Assembly: GCA_038246975.1 (NCBI GenBank)
Contig: JBBRVJ010000053.1
Location: 1 to 20,848, forward strand
Length of the DNA stretch: 20,848 bases
Direction: 5' to 3'
Source of the DNA: JAIYDJ01 sp038246975
Lineage (GTDB): Bacteria > Pseudomonadota > Alphaproteobacteria > Rhodobacterales > Rhodobacteraceae
This document shows positions 1 to 6,708 of this stretch, in pieces. The notes below the pieces were generated by a model. The model was given only the letters and a program-made list of their open reading frames with translations, did not search any database and was not told the origin of the DNA. Within the stretch, counting starts at the first letter, position 1. Each line of letters begins with the position of its first letter. The translations under genes were made by a program, and so were the position numbers.

Positions 1-673
1 CGTGGCGCAAGGGGATGCGCCCGCGCGCCACATACCAGTCGCGGAATTCGGGGGTTTCGGTTTCGTCCACGCCGTTCACAATCGTCATCGGCGTGATCAT
101 GAACCCCGGCGAGACTGCGTTGACAAGGATGTCGTGGGGGCCAAGCTCGACCGCCATTGATTTGGTCAATGCCAGAATGCCGCCCTTGGCCGCGTTGTAC
201 GACCCGCATTTGCCGCTGGAAACATAACCTTGAACCGAGGCGATATGGATGATCCGGCCCGACCCTGCCGCCACCATGTGCGGGGCGACCAGCATAGAGC
301 CTACATAGACCGCATCCAGATTGATCGCGATGGTCTTGCGCCAGTTTTCGGCGGTATCCTCAAGGATCGTCCAGGTGGGCGGGTTGATCGCCGCGTTGTT
401 CACCAGCACGTCGATCCGGCCATGCGCCGCGATGATCGCCGCCACCACCTGCGCATAGCGCGCATCGTCGATCAGATCGAGGTGATGGGTGTCCACCCGC
501 CCGCCCGCCGCAAGGATGCCCGCCGCCGTTTCCGCCAGCGCATCGGCCTTGATGTCCAGCAAGACGACAATGGCCCCTTCTGCCGCCATTTCACGCCCGA
601 TGGCCGCGCCAAGGCCCTGCCCGCCGCCGGTGATCACGCAGACAAGGTCGGCCAGCAACGCCATCGGTCCCAT
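1..673 (-). CDS. SDR family NAD(P)-dependent oxidoreductase (C-terminus outside window)
   Basis: This is a short-chain dehydrogenase that interconverts an alcohol or sugar hydroxyl and a carbonyl with NAD(P). The reading frame stays open to the left edge, so about 224 N-terminal residues are visible of the usual ~250-270. Reading from the ATG at 673, the cofactor glycine motif TGGGQGLG is at 15-22, an acidic Asp40 ends beta-2 (favouring NAD over NADP), NNAA is at 92-95, and the catalytic set is Ser146, Tyr159 and Lys163 (YNAAK), followed by the SPG turn at 188-190. A second in-frame ATG at 664 would remove three residues; neither start has a strong ribosome-binding site. The gene is divergent from the SMP-30 lactonase operon, which suggests joint control from the shared 178-bp gap. 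The substrate cannot be told from sequence; a sugar or sugar-acid alcohol is inferred from its neighbours. Confidence 0.9.
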   Translation of the reverse strand, partial: MGPMALLADLVCVITGGGQGLGAAIGREMAAEGAIVVLLDIKADALAETAAGILAAGGRVDTHHLDLIDDARYAQVVAAIIAAHGRIDVLVNNAAINPPTWTILEDTAENWRKTIAINLDAVYVGSMLVAPHMVAAGSGRIIHIASVQGYVSSGKCGSYNAAKGGILALTKSMAVELGPHDILVNAVSPGFMITPMTIVNGVDETETPEFRDWYVARGRIPLRH

Positions 674-750
674 CCATCTTCGGCCCGTCGCCTGGCACCG
701 TGAGATCAGTGCGGGGCGCAGAGGGTCCGGTCGGGGTCAGTCCCCGGCGG

Positions 751-788
751 TTTCCAAAATCCCGGACACCACACCGGATTTCTGGAAA
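751..788. promoter_or_regulatory. Imperfect inverted repeat, candidate operator in divergent intergenic region
   Basis: The left arm TTTCCAAAATCCCGG (751-765) and right arm CCGGATTTCTGGAAA (774-788) match at 12 of 15 positions when one is reverse-complemented, with an 8-bp spacer. The element lies between the divergent SDR and SMP-30 genes, about 63 bp before the lactonase start. Dimeric regulators such as the IclR protein at 2431-3282 bind this kind of symmetric site. The assignment to that regulator is inference. A short GC hairpin (CGGGG, 5-nt loop, CCCCG at 732-746) lies next to it. Confidence 0.45.
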
Positions 789-851
789 TTTAGGTTTGAT
801 TCTGCGGCCGAGTCAACATAGCAATTGGCCAAGCCGTCAAGGAGAACCCGG

Positions 852-1721
852 ATGCCCGATGATCCGCCGTCACTGACGCTGACCAATGTCGGCCATGCCT
901 TCGATCACCCCGAGGCAGTTGCGGTGGGGCCGGACGGGCTGGTCCATGCCGGGGGCGAGGCGGGGCAGTTGTACCGGTTCGACCTGTCAGGCGGTCCCTG
1001 CACGCTGGTGGCGCAGGTGCCGGGCGGGTTCCTTCTGGGGATGGCCCATGATGGCGCGGGAAACACCTATGCCTGCGACGAACGGCTGGCTTGCGTTCAC
1101 CGGATCACCCATGTAGGCGAGGTCACCCGATATTCCGCCGGTCTGCCGGATCAGCCGATGCGGCTGCCGAACTATCCGGTCTTTGACGATGCGGGAAACC
1201 TGTATGTCTCGGATTCGGGCGGCTTTGGCGCGCAGGACGGGTGGATCTGGCGGATCGGGCCGGACGGGCGGGCCACGATCTGGGACCGCAGCGCCAAGGG
1301 GTTCACCAATGGCATGTGTCTGTCGGCAGACGGGTGCTGGCTGATCGTCGCGGAAAGCTCGCCCCCCTGCATCACGCGCGTAGCCATCAATGCCGACGGA
1401 TCGGCGGGCAAGCGCGAGGTGCTGGTGGCGCTGCCCCGCACCGTGCCGGACGGGGTGGCCCTGGACGAAGCGGGCAACCTTTACATCAGCCACTACAACC
1501 CCAACTTGATCCAGCGGCTGTCGCCGGATGGCACGCTAGTCACGCTGATCGACGACTGGCAGCAGTTGCAACTTGTGGCCCCCACCAATATCGCCTTTGG
1601 CGGGCCAGACCGCAAAACGCTGGTGATCGCCAGCCTGTGCGGCTGGTCGATCCACACGGCACAGATGCCGGTGCCGGGGCTGCGCTTACGCTATCCGTCC
1701 CTGCCACCGGCCGCCCGATGA
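852..1721 (+). CDS. SMP-30/gluconolactonase-family sugar lactone hydrolase
   Basis: This is a 289-residue six-bladed beta-propeller lactonase of the SMP-30/LRE family, which opens sugar lactones to aldonic acids using one divalent metal. The expected metal ligands are visible: Glu21 in HPEAVAVGPDG, Asn153 in FTNGMCLSADG and Asp200 in VPDGVALDEAGNLY; Asn107 sits at a commonly conserved substrate-side position. Repeated D-x-x-G-N-L-Y blade motifs occur around 112-120 and 205-212. The start is the ATG at 852 with an AAGGAGA ribosome-binding site at 839-845; an in-frame TTG at 825 lies upstream of that site and is not needed. No signal peptide is seen, so the enzyme is probably cytoplasmic. It is the first gene of an operon and its stop overlaps the next start (ATGA). 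The exact lactone is unknown. Confidence 0.88.
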   Translation: MPDDPPSLTLTNVGHAFDHPEAVAVGPDGLVHAGGEAGQLYRFDLSGGPCTLVAQVPGGFLLGMAHDGAGNTYACDERLACVHRITHVGEVTRYSAGLPDQPMRLPNYPVFDDAGNLYVSDSGGFGAQDGWIWRIGPDGRATIWDRSAKGFTNGMCLSADGCWLIVAESSPPCITRVAINADGSAGKREVLVALPRTVPDGVALDEAGNLYISHYNPNLIQRLSPDGTLVTLIDDWQQLQLVAPTNIAFGGPDRKTLVIASLCGWSIHTAQMPVPGLRLRYPSLPPAAR

Positions 1722-2430
1722 GCGACGACCGCCGCATCACCGATATCAAGATCATCGCGGTCCATTCCCCCGAAGGATCGGCCGATAATCTGGACCGCAC
1801 CGCCGATACCGTCATCGTCAAGGTGCATGACGCCGCCGGACGTTACGGCTTGGGCGGCAGATGCTGGGGCCGGATGTACTGATGGCGCTCGATCTCGGCT
1901 ATCGCTCGCAGAATTGGCATGACGCGCTTTACCTGCTGGACCGGGTTGCGGATTGCGACATCTTCTTTGCCAAGGCGACCTTGCAGCATGACGATCTGGA
2001 CGGTCGTGCCCGGCTGGCCGAAAAGTCGCAGGTGCGGATCTGCGGTGCCGAAGCGGCCGCGACCCGGTGGGAGGTGCGCGAATGGCTGACCCGTGGCCGC
2101 GTCGGCGTGGTGCAGCCCAACATCACGCGGGGCGGCGGTCTGACGGAGATTCGGCGCATCGCAGACATGTGCGAATTGTACGGGGCAGAAGTCATTCCGC
2201 AGGGCTGGAAAACCGGCATCACCTCGGCGGTGGGGCGGCATTTTCAGGCGACTTGTCCGGCGGCCCCGGTGATCGAATACGTTTTGCCCAAGGTGTTCGA
2301 CAGCCCGCTGCGACGCGAGCTTGTCTGGCCGGACCCCGTGGTGACCGACGGCACCACCGCGCTGCCCGAAGGGCCGGGCCTTGGCATCACGCTGAACGAA
2401 GACCTCGTGGCACGCTGGCGGCGCAACTGA
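1718..2430 (+). pseudogene. Mandelate racemase/muconate lactonizing enzyme-family protein, internally deleted and frameshifted
   Basis: An N-terminal piece of about 46 codons from the ATG at 1718 carries the start of the enolase-superfamily capping domain (VIVKVHDAAGRYGLG). It then runs out of frame at about 1855 and stops at 1882. From 1861 a different frame resumes in the barrel domain (LGPDVLMALDLGYR) and continues to 2430. Intact members have about 370-400 residues; only about 235 remain, so roughly 150 codons are missing, including the stretch that would hold the catalytic Lys-x-Lys. Conserved positions also look changed: FAKATL where the family has F-x-E-x-P/T-L, QPNITRGGG for QPD, and PQGW for PHGW. 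The remaining Asp (ALDLGY) and Glu (CGAE) ligands persist. Intact relatives are sugar-acid dehydratases or racemases. Reinitiation at 1861 could give a 189-residue product, but it should be inactive. Confidence 0.85.
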
Positions 2431-3282
2431 ATGTCAGGCGATGCGAAACCGCTCGACGGTGGCGGGGTCAAGGCTGAGGCCGTCGTGCCGGCGAAGACCA
2501 AGGCGCGGGCGGCGGACGCAGAGGATGCGAACGGATCGCGATCGGTCCGGCGGGCGCTTCGCATCTTCGAGTTGATGCTGGACCGGGCAGAGCCGGTGTC
2601 GATCACCACCATCATCGAGGCGCTGGAAATCCCGAAATCGACCGCTTACGAGCTGGTCCGCACCCTGACCGATGCCGAGTATGTCGAGACCTCGGGCAAG
2701 GACCGGGGGCTGTTTCTGGGCCGCAAGCTGTTCCAGTTGGGCATGGCTTACCGCAACAGGGTCGATCTGTTGAAGGATGGCAGCCAGATCGTCGAGGAAC
2801 TGCGCGACACCACCGGCGAGACGGTGCAGTTTTCGATCTTTGCCGACGATCACATGCAGGTGCTGATCAAAGAGGAAGGGATCCGCGCCATTCGCATCAT
2901 CAGCAACATCGGCTCCCGCGTGCCGGTGAACTGGGCAGCGGCGGGGCGGCTTCTGGTGTCGGACATGTCGAACGCCGAATTGACGCTTCTGCTTGAGCGC
3001 ACGATGCGGCCATCGCCCACCGGGCGGGCCTGCATGGACGTGCAGACCGTGATCGAGCAGGTCCGGGCGTTTCGCGGTCAGGGATATGCGCTGGAATCGA
3101 ACGAGGCCAACGATCATGCCGGTTGCGTGGCCGCCCCGGTGATCGATGCCCAAGGCCGCTGCATCGCTGCGATCAGCGTGGCCGTCCCGGAACATCGCCT
3201 TGCCGAACCCGACCGGTCGGTGCTGATCGACGCCGTCACGGCGGCGGCCGAACGCCTGTCGCGCCGTCTGTCGGGGCATTGA
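2431..3282 (+). CDS. IclR-family transcriptional regulator
   Basis: This is a 283-residue IclR-type regulator. After a low-complexity, Ala/Lys-rich N-terminal tail (about 1-35), the winged helix-turn-helix is at 36-95 (RSVRRALRIFELM, then SITTIIEALEIPKSTAYELVRTL). The effector-binding GAF-like domain follows to the C-terminus, with the family pattern NWAAAGRLLVSDM, a glycine-rich SNEANDHAGCVAAPV stretch and AAISVAVPEHR. Proteins of this family usually control adjacent carbohydrate or aromatic-acid catabolism genes as dimers or tetramers and respond to a pathway intermediate. The start ATG directly abuts the stop of the broken dehydratase gene (TGA then ATG), so it is cotranscribed with the SMP-30 gene. 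It may act at the inverted repeat at 751-788. The 30-residue N-terminal tail is longer than usual, so a later start is possible. Confidence 0.9.
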   Translation: MSGDAKPLDGGGVKAEAVVPAKTKARAADAEDANGSRSVRRALRIFELMLDRAEPVSITTIIEALEIPKSTAYELVRTLTDAEYVETSGKDRGLFLGRKLFQLGMAYRNRVDLLKDGSQIVEELRDTTGETVQFSIFADDHMQVLIKEEGIRAIRIISNIGSRVPVNWAAAGRLLVSDMSNAELTLLLERTMRPSPTGRACMDVQTVIEQVRAFRGQGYALESNEANDHAGCVAAPVIDAQGRCIAAISVAVPEHRLAEPDRSVLIDAVTAAAERLSRRLSGH

Positions 3283-3290
3283 ACGACCGC

Positions 3291-3497
3291 TCAGACGAAA
3301 CTGGCCCGGAAATCCCGGCATGACGCGTCATAGCGCCCCGCCATCTGGTCGTGCAGGTTGACGTCCGACAGGGGCATCACGCTGCGTTCTGGCACGCTGG
3401 TGGATGCGACGATCATCAATGCGCCATCCTTGACCAAGAACAAATCCGGCGCGCGCGACCCCCAGATGTCGTCCACAAAGAAGGGCAACGAGTGGTC
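3291..3497 (-). pseudogene. C-terminal fragment of an unidentified gene, truncated by IS sequence
   Basis: A minus-strand frame ends at 3291 with TGA and carries about 68 residues of plausible protein (for example FFVDDIWGSRAPDLFLVKDG and PLSDVNLHDQMAGRYDA). Third codon positions are strongly G/C, as in the real genes around it, so this is unlikely to be a chance frame. At about 3498 the frame enters DNA that codes on the other strand for an IS5 transposase, so the 5' part of the gene has been lost. It converges on the IclR gene with 8 bp between the stops. I do not recognise the family. The order suggests that the original gene was interrupted or deleted by the insertion event. Confidence 0.55.
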
Positions 3498-3500
3498 GGT

Positions 3501-3804
3501 GGGGTGGACGCGGACAGCGGCATGACCCACAGCCTGGAGACATCGACCGCAAAGCTGCACGACAGCCCGGTCTGTGACGTGGTTCTGCGTGGCGAGGAAA
3601 CTTCGGTCTGGGCTGACAAGGGCTGTGTCAGCGCCGGGCGCGAGGCCGCGTTCGCGGGGCCGGGCAAGGCTTGGGGTTGTCATGCGCAAGGCCCCGAAAG
3701 GCGGCAAACTGCATCCCTTCGAAGCGCGGGCCAATCGCATCATCACGATGATGCGTGCCAAGATCGAGCATCCGTTCCGCGTCCTCAAACGCCGGTTCGG
3801 GCAC
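3501..3804 (+). mobile_element. IS5-family transposase remnant (C-terminal half, frameshifted)
   Basis: The + strand encodes the second half of a DDE transposase of the IS5 family. The first frame reads GVDADSGMTHSLETST, then RGEETSVWADKGCVSAGREA and GPGKAWG, with the second catalytic Asp in WADKG. One extra base near 3675-3678 shifts the frame, after which the other frame continues MRKAPKGGKLHPFEARANRI and MRAKIEHPFRVLKRRFGH; the C-terminal catalytic Glu lies in AKIEHPF. The N-terminal half with the first Asp, the final RYRGLAKN-type end and the terminal inverted repeats are missing, so the copy is dead. The left junction lies at about 3498-3501, next to an orphan gene fragment. The right junction at about 3805 goes directly into an IS630 remnant. 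Confidence 0.85.
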
Positions 3805-3806
3805 GC

Positions 3807-3941
3807 AACAACCTCGCCCTTACCATCTTCGACACCCATGACGACATCGTTGCGGCCTGCTGCAACGCCCGGACCTTCTTCGCCAACGACCCGAAGACAT
3901 TCACCCGCATCACCCACCGATCAAGGGCACAGGTCAGTCAA
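3807..3941 (+). mobile_element. IS630-family transposase C-terminal remnant
   Basis: About 45 codons read NNLALTIFDTHDDIVAACCN, then FFANDPKTFTRITHRSRAQV. This matches the end of IS630-family transposases, where a conserved pattern of Leu, Phe-Asp-Thr-Tyr-(Asp)-Asp-Ile-Val, Cys-x-x-Ala-Trp-Asn and Ile-x-S/T-I-x-x-R closes the protein. Here Ala-Arg-Thr stands in place of the usual Ala-Trp-Asn. The catalytic region is absent. The piece begins within three bases of where IS5 similarity stops, so the two relics form a chimera. The frame continues past 3941 without recognisable content into the 3' end of the hydratase gene on the opposite strand. Confidence 0.7.
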
Positions 3942-3972
3942 GGAGGCCTTTGGTGCAAGCAAATGCCTTGCA

Positions 3973-4827
3973 TCAGAATGTCGATCCACCTCTCCGTGGT
4001 GAAAGCGTGTCGAATGTCGCTGCAATAGTCAAAGACAGCCCCTCCAGCGGAAGTCCCTGGACCGCAGTCTGCCAGGTTTCGCCAGGCGTGACCGGGAATG
4101 CATCGGTCATTGTCCCGGTCGAGATGATTTCCCCCGGGCATAGCGGCCCGATCGCACCCTGATCGGCCATAAGGGCGGCCATGCACGCCAGAACAGACAG
4201 CGGACCGGCATCCAGAACGTTGCGCGGGCTGCCCTGCGCGACCTCGTGTCCGTTGCACAGCAGCATGACGCGCCCTGTCCTGAACCCCACGATCCAATCT
4301 GCATGGTCTTCGGGCCGCACCTCGACGAACGGGCCGTGGCGCAGGGCGGCATGCAGCCCCGCCGCCACGATCAGGTCGGGAACCGCAAAGTGCCAGCCGG
4401 GAAACGGCGATTGCACGATCTCGAACCCGTGAGCGACATGGCTGATGCAGCCCATCAGCGCCGCGTCATCCATCCCGACCTTCGGCAGACTGGCGATGCG
4501 CAAAACGATTTCCGGCTCGATCCGAGGTTCCAGCAGGCGGCCTGCAGACACCGGTCGATCCGTCGTCGCGGCGGTCGTGTCGTAGATCGGTGCGAAAATC
4601 GGCGCGTCCACGCCAAAGGCAGGCCACAGCGCCTTGTTGGTGAATCCTGCCTTGTGTCCCACGACCCGCTCCCCCCGCGCCTCGCGCAGGCGCCTTAAGG
4701 CGTGGCCTGCGCGATAGGCCGTTACGAGGTCCAGAGCCTCGGGTGCGTCGGTGAAACGGTCCAGCCGAGCGCCTGTGTCCTGGGCCGCAAGAACGGTGCG
4801 CGCGATGGCTTCGGGATCGGGCGGCAT
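3973..4827 (-). CDS. 2-keto-4-pentenoate hydratase / fumarylacetoacetate hydrolase-family enzyme
   Basis: This 284-residue protein resembles the MhpD/DmpE/DmpH branch of the FAH superfamily, whose members hydrate 2-oxopent-4-enoates or decarboxylate 2-oxo-3-enedioates in a Mg2+-dependent way. The metal ligands are visible as Glu104 and Glu106 in the RIEPEIVLRI motif and Glu136 in HGFEIV. The family's VGHKAGFTNK stretch is at 56-65 and ADWIVGFRTG at 176-185. The start ATG at 4827 follows a strong AAAGGAGAAC ribosome-binding site. It is the last gene of the minus operon, 18 bp after the hydroxyacid dehydrogenase. Relatives usually end soon after a segment equivalent to GLSLTIA (263-269); about 15 extra residues follow here, next to the IS scar, so the tail may be acquired. 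The likely substrate is a 2-oxo acid from sugar-acid breakdown, which is inference. Confidence 0.82.
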   Translation of the reverse strand: MPPDPEAIARTVLAAQDTGARLDRFTDAPEALDLVTAYRAGHALRRLREARGERVVGHKAGFTNKALWPAFGVDAPIFAPIYDTTAATTDRPVSAGRLLEPRIEPEIVLRIASLPKVGMDDAALMGCISHVAHGFEIVQSPFPGWHFAVPDLIVAAGLHAALRHGPFVEVRPEDHADWIVGFRTGRVMLLCNGHEVAQGSPRNVLDAGPLSVLACMAALMADQGAIGPLCPGEIISTGTMTDAFPVTPGETWQTAVQGLPLEGLSLTIAATFDTLSPRRGGSTF

Positions 4828-4845
4828 GGCTGTTCTCCTTTCTGT

Positions 4846-5892
4846 TTAATCTATGCGGGCTGCCAGAGCCGAAATCCGTGCGATCCATGCCGGATGATCT
4901 GCGACCGTGGGGTTCACGAGGCCCCTCGGCACCTGCCCTGCCATCACGGCCTGCACCGCGCGAACGTCGGCAGCACCGATCAGGGCAAAGCACTCATCGG
5001 TCCAGCACAGCGAGTGAGGGGCAACGATCACGTTCTCCATCGCAAGGATCGGCTCGTCCGCCGCACAGGGTTCAACGGCAAAGACATCAAGCCCCGCCCC
5101 CGCAATGGAACCGGACTGAAGCGTGTGGCGCAGCGCCGTCTGGTCGACCACGCCCCCCCGCGCGGTGTTGATCAGATAGGCGGTCGGCTTCATCAGCCCC
5201 AGCCTGCGGGCATTGACATAGCCCTGCGTGGCCTCCGTCAACGGCAGCGACACCGACAGAAAGTCCGATTGCCGGAACAGCGCGTCATCGCTGACCAGTT
5301 CGACGCCGATCTCGGCGGCGAGGTGCGGGTCGGCATAGGGATCATGCGCAATGCGGCGCATGCCGAACGGGGCCGCAAGCCGCATCACCTCGGCGCCGAT
5401 ATTGCCGAACCCAAGCTGCCCCAGCGTCTTGCCGGTCAGGCCGGTGCCGATATGTTCGCTGCGCTTCGTCCAGCCCTCCGGCCCCATCCGGGCAAGCCGG
5501 TCCTTCAGCAGCAGTTTCTGCGACAAGGCCAGAACAAAGGTGATGACCGAAACCGCAACCGGTCGCCTCACACCGTCGGGCGTGATCGCAACCCCGATGC
5601 CCGCTGCGGTACAGGCGGCAACATCCACACTGTCGAACCCGACACCGAACCGCGCGACAAGGGCGAGGCGTCCATCGCCGGGAATCGATTCTGCCGTAAA
5701 GCGCGGCACAAGCAGGATCAGGGCGTCAGATCCGGCAAGCCCGGCCGCAGGCATCACGCCATCCACCGGATCGACCCAGACGAGGTCGATCCGCGGATCG
5801 TCTTTCAGCGGCGCAAGGTCGAAGCTGGGGAACGCCAGCGCGCCCGTCGGGCGGCGGAAATCGCCTGATAGCGCGACGCGAAACTTTTCCAT
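4846..5892 (-). CDS. D-2-hydroxyacid dehydrogenase (NAD-dependent)
   Basis: This 348-residue protein of the D-isomer-specific 2-hydroxyacid dehydrogenase family reduces 2-oxo acids such as glyoxylate, hydroxypyruvate or longer analogues, or works in reverse. The Rossmann motif GFGNIG is at 161-166, with a possible dinucleotide-selecting Asp184 in AHDPYA. The catalytic trio is Arg245 (NTARGG), Glu274 (DVFAVEP) and His293 (APHSLCW). An early conserved VARFGVGFDSVD (79-90) belongs to the substrate domain. The gene is 27 bp downstream of the aldolase and carries an AAGAGGGAC ribosome-binding site. Its neighbours suggest that it handles a 2-oxo acid or aldehyde-derived product of aldol cleavage. 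The length is normal and no defect is visible. Confidence 0.9.
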   Translation of the reverse strand: MEKFRVALSGDFRRPTGALAFPSFDLAPLKDDPRIDLVWVDPVDGVMPAAGLAGSDALILLVPRFTAESIPGDGRLALVARFGVGFDSVDVAACTAAGIGVAITPDGVRRPVAVSVITFVLALSQKLLLKDRLARMGPEGWTKRSEHIGTGLTGKTLGQLGFGNIGAEVMRLAAPFGMRRIAHDPYADPHLAAEIGVELVSDDALFRQSDFLSVSLPLTEATQGYVNARRLGLMKPTAYLINTARGGVVDQTALRHTLQSGSIAGAGLDVFAVEPCAADEPILAMENVIVAPHSLCWTDECFALIGAADVRAVQAVMAGQVPRGLVNPTVADHPAWIARISALAARID

Positions 5893-5919
5893 GCGATACC
5901 GTCCCTCTTGATCTGTCAG

Positions 5920-6708
5920 CTACCGGGACTCGCCCTCGCAAGACAAGCGGATTGCCGCCACGCCTTGCGACAGCGCCTGCTGGAACAGCCACACGTCACC
6001 GGAGTAGCATATGAAATCAGCGCCTTGCATGAACGCCTCCTTGGCGGCCTCGGGACTGGGAACCATCCGGCCCAGCGATTTTCCATGCGCCCGCGCAGCC
6101 GCCTGAATCCGCAAAAGGGCCGCCCCGAAACGCGGGTTGGCGAAGTCTCCGGGAATGCCCATCGAAACCGACAGATCGAAATGCCCGACCCACAGGCAAT
6201 CGACTCCGTCGACTGCGGCGATTGCCTCGACGTTCTCGATGCCTTCTTCGGTCTCGATCAGCGCGATGAACACGGACCGGCGATTCGCCGCGGCAAGGGC
6301 CTCGTGAACAGGTGCGGACCTGTAGGCATCATGCGCGATCCCCAGTGCCACGCCCCGCGTGCCCTCTGGCGCGTATTTCATCGCGGCAAGAACTGTCCGC
6401 GCCTCATCTGCCGTGCCGAGCATCGGCACGATCATGCCCTCGGCTCCCATGTCCATCGCCCGTGCGATATGGTGGGTTTCCTTCGAGGGCACGCGCAGCA
6501 TGACCGGAACATCCGCAGCCTCGAAAAAGCGCAACGCCGCCTTGACCGTCTCGAAGCCGAAACCGGAGTGTTCCAGATCGAGAAAGACGAACTCGCACCC
6601 CGCGTTCCGCAGCATGTGCCCGATGCCGGGCGTTGCAAACTCGACCACGAAGTGACCGACCTTGACGCGCCGGTGTTGCAACAGGCTATGCAGGGTGGTT
6701 CTTGTCAT
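5920..6708 (-). CDS. HpcH/HpaI-family class II aldolase
   Basis: This 262-residue metal-dependent aldolase is related to HpaI and 2-keto-3-deoxy-L-rhamnonate/glucarate aldolases, which split 2-keto-3-deoxy acids into pyruvate plus an aldehyde. The active-site positions of HpaI can be placed: His47 in FLDLEHS, Arg72 in MLRVPS, metal ligand Glu152 in ALIETEEG and metal ligand Asp178 in GHFDLS. The usual PML (95-97) and a glycine-rich ALGIAH region (121-126) are present. The start ATG overlaps the ABC ATPase stop by 4 bp and follows a strong AAGGAGGGG site. Being translationally coupled to the transporter ATPase implies that the imported compound is converted to the aldolase substrate. Which aldehyde is released is not visible. 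Confidence 0.9.
   Translation of the reverse strand: MTRTTLHSLLQHRRVKVGHFVVEFATPGIGHMLRNAGCEFVFLDLEHSGFGFETVKAALRFFEAADVPVMLRVPSKETHHIARAMDMGAEGMIVPMLGTADEARTVLAAMKYAPEGTRGVALGIAHDAYRSAPVHEALAAANRRSVFIALIETEEGIENVEAIAAVDGVDCLWVGHFDLSVSMGIPGDFANPRFGAALLRIQAAARAHGKSLGRMVPSPEAAKEAFMQGADFICYSGDVWLFQQALSQGVAAIRLSCEGESR

Noticed and set aside
230..703. Plus-strand open frame of 157 codons
   Set aside because: It is the antisense shadow of the SDR gene; the minus strand carries all SDR motifs in order.
825..851. Upstream TTG start for the SMP-30 gene
   Set aside because: The AAGGAGA site lies between this TTG and the ATG at 852 and fits only the ATG.
4702..5868. Long plus-strand open frame (388 codons)
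   Set aside because: It is antisense to the hydratase and the D-2-hydroxyacid dehydrogenase and has no recognisable motifs; high GC makes such frames common.
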